From Rhabdophis nuchalis (taxonomy: Eukaryota; Chordata; Lepidosauria; Squamata; Natricidae), in assembly GCA_039707465.1 (NCBI GenBank), contig CM077645.1, positions 62,529,850-62,593,849 on the forward strand: DNA of 64,000 nt, given 5' to 3'. Below are positions 23,543 through 34,804 of this stretch, piece by piece. The notes under the pieces are model-generated. The model searched no databases. It saw nothing but the letters and a program-made list of their open reading frames with translations, and was not told where the DNA came from. The stretch's first letter is position 1. Each line of letters opens with the position of its first letter. Both the position numbers and the translations under genes were made by a program.

Positions 23543-23945
23543 CAGGGGTGTCAAACTCAAGGCCCGCAGGCCGGATCTGGCCGGTAAGGTGCTTAAATCT
23601 GGCTCACGGGGCTGGCCTGGAAATATCAAAGGACTGGCCTGCGGTGCTTCTGCTGACCAAAATGGGCAGCCCGCATGCCCTGTTTTTTATTTCCCTGGCC
23701 TCCAGCAGCAATCTGCCAGCTAAAAATGGGTTGTGCAGGGGCCTTGCAGGACCTCCACATGGCCCATTTTCAGCAGGGAGAGTGTTGCAGGAAGTCATCC
23801 ATGCAAGAAAGTGGGGCACGAGGAAGCAACAGTGTGCTGTAGGAGGCATCCATCCCATCTCCTCCCCTGGTCACCACCCACTACCGGCTTGCAGAGAACT
23901 ACAATGCTGATATGGCCCTCAAAGAAATCCAGTTTGATACCCCTG
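23543..23945. mobile_element. non-autonomous hAT-type element, 403 bp
   Basis: Begins CAGGGGTGTCAAACTCAAGG and ends CCAGTTTGATACCCCTG, which are inverted termini. The flanking octamers GTTTAGAG (23535-23542) and GTTTAGGG (23946-23953) agree at 7 of 8. The interior holds mirrored GC-rich blocks. It belongs to the same family as 53402-53834. Confidence 0.88.
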
Positions 23946-23965
23946 GTTTAGGGTATCATCTACAT

Positions 23966-26900
23966 GAATTTGAATTTTTTGAATTTATTTATATTTATAT
24001 CCCGCCCTTCTCCACAGAGGACCCAGGGCGGCGCACAGGAATTTAAAAACATACAAAAATGCAAAAAATAAATACATAATTTAAAATATATTAAACTATC
24101 CTAATCCTATGCTAAAACCAAATTTTAAATACCCAATTTAAAACTTTCTAAAAAGTCCCCGTGGGAGGTTAGGCTAGGCCGGCTTGTTGGAAAAGATGTG
24201 TCTTTAGACATTGGCGGAAGAGGCGAAGGTCGGTGATGGTGCGTAATTCAGGGGGTAGGTCGTTCCAAAAGGCTGGGCCCGCCACAGAGAAGGCTCTTCC
24301 CCTGGGCGTTGCCAGTCAGCATTGTCCGGCCGACGGCACCCTGAGAAGACCCTCTCTGTGGGAGCGGATCGGCCGAAGGGATGTATGGGGCAGAAGGCGG
24401 TCTCGCATATAACTAGGCCCCGAGCCATGGAGCGTTTTAAAGATGGTCGTCAGAACCTTGAAGCGCACCCGAAAGGCCACAGGAAGCTAGTGCAGCTCGC
24501 GCAGGATCGGTGTTATGTGGGAGCATCTAGTGGCTCCCATAATCACCCGCGCGGCTGCATTTTGGACTAACTGTAGCTTTCGAGTGCACCTCAAGGGAAG
24601 CCCCATGTAGAGAGCATTACAGTAGTCGAGTCGGGACGTCACGAGAGCTTGAGTGACTGTGCGAAGGGCAGCCCCGTCCAGTAAGGGGCGCAATTGGCGC
24701 ATCAGGCGTACCTGATGAAACGCCCCCCTGGCCACGGACGCCACATGGTCCTCCATGGCCAGCCGGGAATCCAGGAGGACACCCAAATTGCACGCCCTCT
24801 CCACGGGGGCCAGTGTTTCGCCCCCAATGGCCAGAGTTGGAGTAATCTGGCTGAACCGGGGTGCCGGAAACCACAGCCACTCAGTCTTGGCAGGGTTGAG
24901 CTTGAGTTTGTTACCACCCATCCAGATCCGTACGGCCTCCAAACACTTCAGCGGCATCGTTGGGGTGGTCTGGGGGTACAGCTAAGTGTCGTCAGCGTAC
25001 AGATGGTACTCCACGCCAAAACCACGGATGATCTCACCCAGCAGCTACATATATGTGTTAAACAGGAGGGGCGAGAGGATCGACCCCTGAGGAACCCCAC
25101 ATAAGAGGGGTCTCGAGGTCGACCTCTGCCCTCCCGTCAACACATATTGCGACCAATCAGAGAGGTAGGACGAGAACCACCACAAAACGATGCCTCCCAG
25201 CCCCAACCCCCCCAGTCGGTGCAATAGGATACCATGGTCGATGGTATCAAAAGCCGCCAAGAGGTCTAATAGGACTAGGATAGAGGAATAACCTTTATCC
25301 CGCACCCTCCAGAGATCATCCACCAACGCGACCAATGCCATCTCGGTGCTGTGACCAGGTCGGAAGCTGGACTGGCGCGCGTCTAGATAATCAACTTCCT
25401 CCAGGTGTCGCGGAAACTGTTGGGCTACCACACTCTCAACAACCTTCACCAAAAAGTGAAGGTTGGAGACAGGACGATAGTTCTCCAACAATGCTGGGTC
25501 CAGGGACGGCTTCTTGAGGAGGGGCCTCACTACCGCCTCTTTCAAGACGGCAGGTAAGGACCCCTCACTCAAAGATGCATTGACAATGCCCTGGAGTCAG
25601 CCTCGTGTCGTCTCCCAGGATGCCAGTACAAGTCAGGAGGGACACGGGTCCAATAAACATGTGGTCGCCCTAAGTTTCCTTGACAACCTGTCCATATCCT
25701 TGGTGGTAACAAAGTCAAACTCCTCCCAAGAAGGAACCTCAAGACTAGTCTCGGACAGTCCCACAGGACCACTGTCGATGGAGGGTAGCTCATTCCGAAT
25801 CCGAGTGATTTTCTCCTGCAGATAAATCCCAAATTCCTCTGCTCGCCCTTGCAGAGGGGCTTCCCGTGACCTCTGGTGAAGGAGGGAGTGGGTCACCCCA
25901 AACAGGACGGCAGGGTGGTTATCTGCGGATGCAATAAGGGTGGCACAATACTCACGTTTGGCCACCCTTATCGCCACTAAGTAAGCCCTAATATGGGTTC
26001 TCACTAGTGTTCGGTCGGCTTCGGAGTGAGAGGATCTCCATCTGCTCTCTAGGCATCTCTTGTGGCGCTTCATCCCCCGAAGCTCCTCAATAAACCAGGG
26101 AGCCTGGGTGGTTCGTCGCCGTAAGAGAGGCCGCAAGGGCGCGACTCGGTCCAAGGCCCCTGCGGCCGCACTTAACCATGCGGCCACTAGGTCCTCAGTC
26201 GAGTCGTGAGGCAGGGTCACAGGAATTGGCCCAAGCTCCCTCTGGAACCTTTCCGGGTCCATTAGAAGCCTGGGACGGAACCATCTAGGAGTATCCGGTT
26301 CCGCCTCCCCGCAGTGAGGTGAAGCGATTGGAAAGTCCAGCTGAAGGAGAGCGTGATCTGTCCATGACAAGGGAGTGATGACTAAATCCCCTATTCCCAG
26401 ATCACAACTCCACTGTCCCGAGACAAAGATTAAATCCAATGTGTTTCCCCCCTCGTGAATAGGGCCTAAAATTACCTGGGTCAGGTCCATGGCCGTCATG
26501 GAGGCCATGAACTCCCGAGCTGCTCCAGAGGTTTCGCCCGCCGACGGCAAGTTAAAGTCCCCCATGACTACCAGTCTGGGGGTCTCAACTGCCGTCTCGG
26601 CTATCACCTCTAGGAGCTCGGGCAGGGCTGTTGTTGCATAGCGAGGAGCCAGGTATACAACTAACACGCCCAACTGCCTCCCTAGGCCCCATCTCACGCA
26701 GAGAGATTCACACCCGGTTGTCTGAGGGATTGTGGTCTCCTTCGGCTCAAGACCTTCCTTAACCATAATCGCCGCTTCCCCACCCCTCCCTAGGGCCCTA
26801 GGCTGATGGAAGGCACGGTAACCTGGTGGTCACATTTCCACGAGGGGTAAACCCCCTTCGTGGCCCAACCAGGTTTCCGTTATACCCACCAGGTCCGGGT

Positions 26901-27311
26901 CCCCCTCTGACACAAGGTCATGGATGAGGGGGGCTTTCTGAACCACGGACCTGGCGTTGCATAACATCAGCCTAGGGCCCCGGGTCTGTGATTTCTGCCC
27001 ACCTAGTCTGCGATCGGAGGGCGGAGAGTTGGAGCACGTGACCGCCTGAATCCAGCGGCCACGGTCTTCCAACCAATGGTAACCATTCCGCCTCCCTCCG
27101 CCTCTGCCCCTCCCTAAGACCGAGTCGATGGACAAAGCCACCGTGGAAACGACCCCCCCTCCCCTTCCTCCGTTACCCTACTCCGCCGGCCGGCCTACTC
27201 CTTCGCTGTCCCCCCCTGGACTATTTTTCCCCTCCTCCCTGGAACCCCCTAAAAACCGAATTAAAAACCTCCCCAGAAACCCCCTCAACTTGCGCTTCAT
27301 GATACTATAAA
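23966..27311 (-). mobile_element. L2-like LINE, complete to the ORF2 start
   Basis: The longest uninterrupted L2-like copy here. The GAATTT-repeat tail is at about 23966-23995, followed by the family 3' end. On the minus strand it reads from a Met at 27300 (MKRKLRGFLG) through an APE-type endonuclease (LMLCNARSVVQK and ITETWLG at about 26990-26870; VVMGDFNLPSAG at about 26560), then the RT ([36 protein letters not shown]) and the C-terminal RELHW...FKVL region to about 24204. Frameshifts split the ORF into at least five pieces, so it is inactive. Only about 11 bases precede the ATG, so any 5' UTR or ORF1 is absent. Confidence 0.88.
24204..27300 (-). pseudogene. L2-like ORF2 (endonuclease-RT), frameshifted
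   Basis: The ORF2 reading frame of the element above is broken. Its open segments are 27141-26830 (endonuclease N-terminal half), 26766-25633 (endonuclease C-terminal half with GDFNLP and an LDLIFVSG segment, then the linker), 25572-25045 (RT fingers and palm), 24957-24487 (C-terminal) and 24428-24204. In a live element the endonuclease nicks target DNA and the RT copies the RNA from the nick. The clear motif order across frames shows recent decay of a once complete protein. It lacks a FADDT-like box in any single intact frame; the stretch after 25045 is where the frame is lost. Confidence 0.8.
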
Positions 27312-27423
27312 CCAGGGGTGCTATTGAAAGCATTAGTTTCTGTGACACTTTTTGCAATCAGAATTATAATGGAGGACTTCCTGTATACTTTCATGGAAGT
27401 GTGGGAAATTATGAAGCTACTAA

Positions 27424-27624
27424 ATAGCAATAGCACTTAGATTTACATATCACTTCATAATGATTTATAGCATTCTCTAGGCGGTTTAAAGAGTCAGCAT
27501 ATTGCCCTCAACAATCTGGGACCTCATTTTACTCAAGGCTGAGTTAACCTTGAGCCAGTGAGGATGGCACTCATGGCAGTGAGCTGAATTAGCCTGCAAT
27601 ATTCTAACCACTACACCAACCTGG
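27424..27624 (-). mobile_element. tRNA-derived squamate SINE
   Basis: A minus-strand SINE of the family also seen at 32329-32567 and 37674-37825. The 3' end at low coordinates has AATAGCAATAGCACTTAGAT. The conserved centre reads on the plus strand as GTCAGCATATTGC and CCTCATTTTAC. The tRNA-like head lies near 27600-27624 (TTCTAACCACTACACCAAC). It is moderately decayed. Confidence 0.8.
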
Positions 27625-27668
27625 GTCAAAATTTTAGAAAGATTATTATCATGATTCAAAACATTATA

Positions 27669-27760
27669 CAAGTAATCCTTGAGGTATGACAATGCATATA
27701 ATGAGTGTTCAAAATTACAACAGAACTTCCCAAAAGCTACATATTACCCCATTTCAAAGT
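27669..27760 (+). mobile_element. diverged end of mariner-like MITE
   Basis: ACAAGTAATCCTTGAGGTATGAC resembles the terminus at 52494 (ACAAGTAGTCCTTGCTTAATGAC). The rest is too diverged to delimit. Confidence 0.35.
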
Positions 27761-27972
27761 TATGATATATTCAGCAGGAGGATCCAGTGTGAGTAGGTAA
27801 AGATACAAGGCATGGGAAGTAGAGCATGGGGCATCTTGGGCAGTCCATGAGAGGGCCAGAGCAAGCAGGCCTGGGCCTGTACTAGGTCTTTGACAGTCTC
27901 TCCCACCCAGGAGGCACACATACTTTGCTTAATGACTTACATTTTCATTTAACATTTAATTGGGGAAAGCAG

Positions 27973-28123
27973 CAGTGGTGGGTTTCAATTTATTTTACTA
28001 CCAGTTCGGTCATTCAACACTTCTGCGCATGCGCAGAAGCATACAAGTGGGTGGGCAGAGGCTCCCACTGCCACCACTACCAGATCACCCGAACTGGGGC
28101 AAATCAGCAAAACCCCACCTCTG
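27973..28123 (+). mobile_element. non-autonomous hAT-type element, 151 bp
   Basis: Left end CAGTGGTGGGTTTCAA and right end CCCCACCTCTG, with a perfect 8-bp target duplication GAAAGCAG (27965-27972 and 28124-28131). The perfect 20-bp palindrome CTTCTGCGCATGCGCAGAAG lies at 28020-28039. It is the same family as 13822-14097, in opposite orientation. Confidence 0.92.
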
Positions 28124-28131
28124 GAAAGCAG

Positions 28132-28995
28132 GGATGGGGAGGGTTGCTAAGTGACATGTTTCAGCTAATGACTGCTGTGACAGGACTATAAGGCTCCAAT
28201 ACCTTCATATCATGAGGACAACCTATATTCATATATCTTATGTCAGTTATAGTCATTTCATACCCAATTATAAAAACATCAGACTCTAAACATAATTTCA
28301 CATTTTTTTCTCAAAACAAATATGTTTAAATAAATTCTCATTCATTAAAATGAATAGCAATTGAAAAATAAACATAGGATTATTTTTCTATAGATCTTTG
28401 GCTAAAACGATAATGTTACATTAGATTGAACAGGCCACTGCAGGATTTAACATCTGGGTAGAAGCTTAATTGCATTATAGATCAACTCTTTCTTGTTTCT
28501 AGGATTTAGACTCACATTATTTCTATTTTCTGTGGCATATCGTTCTGCAGGACGTACAGTTTACAGTTATATTCTCTGCCTTTGCCTTTTCAATAACTTT
28601 ATTAAAAAGTTTTGTGAGCTTTCATTTTTATGAAATGTAGCCCAGTGATTTTGTCCATGTAATTGTAACCGGAGACAATGCCTGATTAGAGTAGTATTCG
28701 TTTTCACAGTCAATTTACAGTACAGTAGTTTGAAATTAGTTCTTTTCACTACAGAATTGTCTTAACTTTCTCAGGAGCATACCTGGCATCTGTAAAGAAT
28801 GGTTAAGTGCAAGGAGTATTTAAATAACAATACCATGTGATGTTCTCAGATTGCTGTTCCTAGTGAACAGTTTTAGAAATTTCTCCTGTACTCCTTCATG
28901 CTTTAAATTGCCATTTATCTTTTTAAACCACTCACATATGCAGACTCCCAGAGTTAGAAATATAGGTGAAAATTGTTTCAACAAGAGTGTTTTAG
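28132..28995. other. AT-rich non-coding stretch
   Basis: No gene, RNA or repeat recognised. Confidence 0.4.
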
Positions 28996-29287
28996 CAGGA
29001 GGGACCATTCTTTTTTTATATTGAAAAAGTTTTATTAGTTTTACATTTTTCTATAGGGTAGGGTAAGGGATACAAAGAAATTTTGAAAGCATTCACGTCA
29101 GAGTCGTCGGCCCTTCCGAGACCTCAAAATACACAATAAAAAGATAACAAAAAAAAAACATTTTTCATAACACTACAAGGTAACAGCAAGTACATATACC
29201 TAAATTCTCAGTTCCATGCTGTCAGACATTTACAAAAAATCCAGATACAAATGTTATGCAAGATTGTTCAAAAAAATCAAGGCAAAG

Positions 29288-30137
29288 TTATTTTTTCGAT
29301 CTAAGTCTCATGGCTATTGTATCTTCTTTTTCTCCTCCCTGGCCCCCAGCGGGCGGGGCCGTGGCCCCCTCCGTCCCCCCTGGATCTTCCCCCAGGGCAG
29401 AGGAATGTTTTTTAAGAAAGGCTTCCGCCTCAGCAACTGTTTTAATCCTCACTCTTCCTCCTTCCCAGAACACCAGCATCCCTTCGGGTGTCACCCACTT
29501 GAACCAAATCCCATGATCAAACAATGTTTTAGACAAGAAGGAAAATTTCCTCCTTGCTTCTCGAATCTTTCTAGGAATCTGCTTCAAGATAGTGACCGTT
29601 TTATGTTGGTAAATTAAAGGGTTCTCTCTCTGCGCCCTCAGGATTTCCTCTCTGGTTGACCTTCTAACAAATTTCACATGTATCTCTCTAGGCACTTCAT
29701 TTATCCTGGCATATGCTGAGTTAATTCTATAGGCTAGGTCAATGTCCCCCCTGATCTCATCTTTAGGTTTTTGTAAATAGTCTGCTAAAATTGTGCTCAT
29801 AAGATCAGGGAGGCATTCACCAGATTCCTCAAGAACGTTCTGAAATCTCAAAAAATATGTCATTCTTTCCATATCAATCCTAGACACATGCCCATCTATT
29901 TCCCCAACCTCTTTAGTAACATTTTTAATCTCTCCCTTAACCCCCACCAACCCCCCCTTCCAATTCTTCAGTCTTCTGTGTGTTTTCCAGCATCTGGTTC
30001 CTGGTATCCAATAGCTCCTTCTTGAAATTGATGTTTTCAGCCCTCTGGGCCAGAATTTCGTTTACCAAAGTTTGTATAACAGTTTCAAGAGAAGCCATCC
30101 GTTGTTCTAAACTTGCCAGTGCTGTTTCTTGAGCCAT
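29288..30137 (-). pseudogene. L1 ORF1p, one-base frameshift
   Basis: Encodes an L1 ORF1 protein, the RNA-binding chaperone that coats L1 RNA in the cytoplasm. The first part (30137-29937, starts MAQETALASLEQR) is a heptad-like coiled-coil segment. The second part (29950-29288) carries the RRM and C-terminal domain characteristic of L1 ORF1p: DIDLAYRINS, then EIHVKFVRRSTREEILRAQR, and FKWVTPEGMLVFWEGG. The two frames are joined by a run of seven C on the plus strand at 29951-29957, where one extra base breaks the frame. All else is open, giving about 282 residues of coding potential, slightly short for L1 ORF1p. The frameshift may be a true mutation or a homopolymer sequencing error. Confidence 0.88.
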
Positions 30138-31000
30138 GATTAACTGTTAAAGTCAGTGCCAGCCAAAATGGCGTTTTCAGGGTGGGGCTGGTGAGACTAG
30201 CCGGGAGCCAAAAGTTCAAATCAAGGTTGGAACGTTGTAAAATTCAGAAACCAAGAGAGAGACAATTTTCCAGCTCAATAGTTATAATAACGAAGGTAAT
30301 CCAGAAAGGAATCACAAATCCAACAAGAAAAAAATTCTTCATTAATATCCAGAGAGAGTCCCACTTGTAAAGAGACGCTGGGAATTTTCCATAATTAAAA
30401 TAGTCAGGCAGGGACAGAGAAAAGCCACTTTCCACCGCCCATCTCAGAGCCCAGAGGAGAGAGTAGAAAAATAAATTCTTTATAACCAGCCAGACCTAGA
30501 AACAATGTTGCAAGTAGCCGCATACCACTTTCCCTTGTTAGAGACAGTCCGGATTTAAGATTTCCGCTTTCTCTGCCAGAGAAGCCATTTTTAAGTGCCG
30601 CTTAAGTCCGAGGGGGGTTTTTTGGAAACAAACACCCCCCTCCCAGTCCGTTCAGCCTGGCTGGCAGCAAGGAAAAAAAAAGTCTTTTTAAAACTCACTC
30701 TCCCTCGCAGCTGAAGCCCCGGCGATCCTTCCGATCTCCTCCGCTCAGCCCTCTACATTAAAGTGAATGGCGCCGACAGCCGTTGGCGAAGGGAGAACCC
30801 CCCGCAGCATGTTCCTCCTCACCTAGGTCGCGGAGGGGATCGCTCTCCCCACCGCCGTGAGGAGAAACGTCTCCTCCGAGCCGACCCTACGGGAGACCTC
30901 CGGTAACCGGAGTGTCTCGCCCCCGTGGGGGGGCAGAAAAGGCAACAAAACGGCGAGCGAGCCCAAGCCTCGCCCGTCGCCGCTGGAGCTGGAACCGGAA
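30138..31000 (-). promoter_or_regulatory. 5' UTR / presumed internal promoter of the L1 derivative
   Basis: An 863-bp GC-rich, CpG-containing leader directly upstream of the ORF1 start and ending exactly at the target duplication. L1 elements carry an internal RNA polymerase II promoter in this position, so retention of the whole leader would explain how an ORF2-less element could still be transcribed. No individual promoter motif was verified. Confidence 0.6.
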
Positions 31001-31017
31001 CAGGAGGGACCATTCTT

Positions 31018-32328
31018 GTGAATATTTTAAGAAGATTTCAAAGATTCCATTCTTTTTTTTTTTCAGAACAGGTTGGGCTCTACAAAGCAGCAGAGGAAAA
31101 ATCTACTTCTGACAATCGCATCACTTGGAGAGAATCTGATAATTAATAATTAAAGGGGCCATAAACTATAAACATGACCTTGTGTCTGTCCAGAAGGTTA
31201 ATTTAGAAAGATGATAAAAGCTAATACATGTTTAGGAATTCTGTAGATTCAAATCATTGCTTTCCCTAAACTATGGAATTTATTCCATTGGGGAACTGAC
31301 CTTAGATTTCACAATTTCCATTTTTCAAGAATGGAGAACATCATCAGATTTAAATGGTCAAATTTAATTTAATAGTAATTTAACCATTTTATGATGTTTT
31401 CACTACAAACAGGAACACAGGCCCCACACATACACAGACAGACACACGTGTGTATATATAGCAATGGATGCCCTATGGGCAAAAAATAAGTTATAGGTTA
31501 TAAAGGGGGGGAGGATGGAAGGAAGAATCTGGGTGCAACCTAGAACTGTCAGTTACAAATGTATTTAATGGATGAAGATGAACAAACCAAACAAACTGAT
31601 AGATTATAAATTTTTCTTATCTGGATAGAAATATCTATCTTATCTGGACAGAAATATTCCAATTAATGAAGCTTTGGGGTTCTTGAACCCAGCATCAATA
31701 ATGGTGGGTGATCTGGAGTGCCAGTTTCATCTGGCTCATTAGCTAGGAGCATTTGTAAAAACAATCAAGCTATCACATCTATTCATCAATTTGTTAAATG
31801 CATTTGGACTATATTAGTGCTTTCCAAATTGTCAAGAATTTGTAAACCTCAGATGTCCAGAACTAAGATGCCCAAATGCTGGTCTTGTCCTCTATCACCA
31901 TGATTTTTTATTCAGTATACTGACTGAATTAAGTTTTCAGGCTCTATTTTAAAGGGTTTCTTCAAATATTTAAATAGAGTAAGATCCAAGTTCAAATTAA
32001 CATATCCTGTAAAGTTTTCTGTCCGTAGTTTAGACTTAATGTGTTAACTTAAGATGATATTTGATTGCTGGATAATAGAGGCAAGACTTTTTCAGTGAAA
32101 GATGTGAGATTTCCATTACAGGAAAATCTGACAAGGTTTCCCTATTTTCATCACTGGAAAAACTATTGAAAACTTTCCCATCAGCTTTGAATGGCTAAAT
32201 CTTGGTATGCCTACTGATTCTTGAAGTCTCTTATATTTTCTATGATGTTGTTTTTAATTGTTTTTACAAATTCTTAAATAAAGTTTTGAAAAGTATTTTT
32301 ATCTTGAATGGCAGAGTATAGATTAATA
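31018..32328. other. AT-rich non-coding stretch
   Basis: No gene recognised. A short CACACA/TATATA simple-repeat region lies near 31424-31460. Confidence 0.4.
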
Positions 32329-32567
32329 ATAGCAATAGCACTTAGACTAATATACTGCTTCACAGTGATATACAGTCTTCTCTAAATGGTTTAGAGTCAG
32401 CATATTGCTCCCAACAATATGGGTCCTCATTTTACCGACCTTGGAAGGATGGAAGACTGAGTCAACCTTGAGTCTGGTGAGATTCAAAATGCCAAATTGC
32501 ACTCAGTCAGCTGGCAGTCAGCAGAAGTAGTCTGCAGTACTGCATTCTAACCACTGCACCACTGCAG
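32329..32567 (-). mobile_element. tRNA-derived squamate SINE, near full length
   Basis: A minus-strand SINE. The tRNA-like head is at the high end (reverse strand TGGTGCAGTGGTTAGAATGC, an A-box-like segment). The conserved central block reads on the plus strand as CCTCATTTTACCGACCTTGG and AAGGATGGAAG. The 3' end on the reverse strand reads GCAGTATATTAGTCTAAGTG then CTATTGCTATT. Flanks AGATTAATAAT and AGATCATAAAT may be an eroded target duplication. Confidence 0.88.
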
Positions 32568-32579
32568 ATCATAAATACT

Positions 32580-32670
32580 ATAAAGAAATAGCCAAAATCC
32601 CATTATTTTAATCAGACAATGTAATAAAATATACCCCCATTTCATTTTAGCAGTATAATATCTGCAATTT
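32580..32670. repeat. 91-bp direct duplication, copy 1
   Basis: From ATAAAGAAATAGCC to CTGCAATTT. It is repeated at 33232-33322 with two base differences, and the two copies exactly bracket the truncated ORF1-only L1 copy. Read as a target site duplication it is far longer than the usual 7-20 bp of L1. Confidence 0.95.
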
Positions 32671-33231
32671 GGTTTTTTTTGGATAACAATTTTTTTATTG
32701 GTTTTTACAAATTTCATAACAAGGGAAAAGGTATATAGGATATAGAAAAAATATTTTAGAGCTTCCATGTCGGAGGTGGTGGTCGCCTCCGAGGTTCCAT
32801 ACAAAAAGTAAAGTTTTTTCAATATAAGGTGGAAGGGAATACATATATATCATATCATAAATCATAAATTTATGCATTCAATCATTTGTTTCTATTGACA
32901 TCCGTTTAAGGATTACATTATGTTAAAAAAATCATTTTTGCGATCTGAGTCTTTTAGCTATTATATCTTCTTCCTTCCCACCAGTGGGCGAAGTCATGGC
33001 CCCTCCCGTTCTCCCATTTCCGTCCTCTAGGATTGAGGAATGTTTTTTTTTAAAAAGGCTTCCGCCTCTTCAATTGTTTTAATTCTAACTCTCGCCCCCT
33101 CCCAGAACACCAACATTCCTTCAGGCATTAATCATTTAAGCCACACCCCTTTTTTATATAATTTTTTGGATAAGGAGGAATTCTTCCTCCTAATCTCTCG
33201 AATCTTTTTTGGGGTTTGTGTCAAAATGGTA
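32671..33231 (-). mobile_element. ORF1-only L1 derivative, 5'-truncated
   Basis: A minus-strand copy homologous to 29013-29620. It has the 3' end with AATAAA and a poly-A tail (T-run at 32673-32680), a 3' UTR of about 265 bp, and then the ORF1 C-terminus (plus-strand landmarks GAGGAATGTTTTTTTT, GGCTTCCGCCTC, CCAGAACACCAACATTCC). The ORF1 part is decayed by stops and indels. The junction of ORF1 to 3' UTR without ORF2 is the same as in the full-length copy, indicating common descent from an ORF2-less source. Confidence 0.85.
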
Positions 33232-33322
33232 ATAAAGAAATAGCCAAAATCCCATTATTTTAATCAGACAATGTAATAAAATATACCCTCACTTCATTTT
33301 AGCAGTATAATATCTGCAATTT
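33232..33322. repeat. 91-bp direct duplication, copy 2
   Basis: Second copy of 32580-32670, differing at two positions in the ATACCCYCAYTTC segment. The low divergence dates the event as fairly recent relative to other repeats here. Confidence 0.95.
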
Positions 33323-34800
33323 TTATGCAAGAGTCCATCGGTAAAATATTTCACAGCTTCCTAAAATGAAACCATTCCTTAGCTGTTGTTGGAAAATCAA
33401 CCTCTGATATTATTAAGTGGCTTGTTCTATAATATTCTGTTTCATTTTTTAGCAGATTTCCTGATAGGTAGCATGATACTGGACAGAAACAAAAAGTTTG
33501 GTTTTGTTGTTGTTTTTCAGCTTACTAACAGTTAATAGAATAAAGATAGAAGATATATATAAAGAAGATAAATTATTATCTCAACGTTCACTAAAATAGC
33601 TCTGCAAATAATACGATTTGTCTCCTATGGCCTACTCTGTCTTGTGGAAAAAGTAATTAAGGCTTATACCCATTGCAGCCTTTAAACTGAACCTGACAAT
33701 AGGAAAATGAAGTATTCTAAGAGAATTTGAAGCAGTAGCCGTAGAATGGGTCAATTACTGTAATGATTTGGGATTTGTGATGAATTAGAACACTAAAAGC
33801 TTTCATGAAAAATGCACAAGACTGTCAATTGCTTGTGCAAGACTGATAATCCCTGACAAATATTAGGTCTCATCAGGTGGTGGTAAGAAAAATGTTCCAA
33901 ATAGGTGGGTTGCTTTAGTTATCTTTACTTCATTGCTAAAAATACAACACATTTCTATAGAAATCCTGAGGGTAAGTGGCTACTTGATTAAGTATGACAT
34001 CACTGGCACATATCACAAGGCAGCAACGAATCATGCCAGATCCAAAGCCAGAGTGGAACACCAAACAGATGGATTGTTTCAATTATTTGGGCCCAATGAA
34101 TACAAAGCACATCTGCCACCAGCGAGATCTGATAGAAGGAAACTAATAACTGCATTGCTATGACATCATTTAAAAATCTGGCAAGCTTTAAGTATTTCTA
34201 CAGTTGTAAAGCTTGGTTTATCCAACCATTTATTTTAACCCAGAGTCACCTTTTAGCAATGAGAGCAAAGTCATAAGAGAACATTTTGGGGTAGCATTTC
34301 AAATCCTTTTAGCTGTGACACTTTTCAATATATTTCTGACTGCCATGCGAGGAACAGCTTCTTTGGTCTCATAGTAACTTTAGGGTATATTTCTGCTGCT
34401 AGGAGATGAAGCTTATTTTGGTTGATGTTTAGAGAAGGCGTGATTACTCAGAAACTACTGAAGATTATACTGAAAAATGTGCATTGGGCACATGAAGGTA
34501 AGAATAACAGAAGCCAACCCACATTATATTTCCTATTATCTTTGACAATTCATAATGCATTAGTGAATTATTGAAAGAAACACTTTTGTTTAATCTGAAC
34601 CTTACTTCATTTTAATTATATGATTCAGATTCCATGTTTAAAAAAATATTTATATCTTCTTCCAATAATATTTAGATATATTCTTTACAAATTATACTAT
34701 CAGAGTAAAACTCAGAGATCATAAGATACCACTTTTAGATACTGGAAGATCAAACTGAAAAGAAATTGAACATTAATGATGTTCAATGCTTGAACATCCC
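33323..34800. other. AT-rich non-coding stretch
   Basis: No gene, RNA or repeat family recognised. Confidence 0.4.
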
Positions 34801-34804
34801 CAGA

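Larger units (their letters stand above)
29013..31000 (-). mobile_element. full-length ORF1-only L1 derivative (HAL1-like)
   Basis: A 1988-bp minus-strand insertion bounded by a perfect 17-bp target duplication CAGGAGGGACCATTCTT (28996-29012 and 31001-31017). It has a GC-rich 5' UTR (31000-30138), an L1 ORF1 (30137-29288), then only about 275 bp to a 3' end with AATAAA and a poly-A tail (T-run at 29011-29017). No ORF2 is present. Target duplication, poly-A tail and a retained 5' end show a complete retrotransposed copy, mobilised in trans by another L1. Half-L1 (HAL1) elements with this plan are known in mammals. I infer a parallel lineage here. The homologous copy at 32671-33231 has the same ORF1-to-3'UTR spacing. 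Confidence 0.9.
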
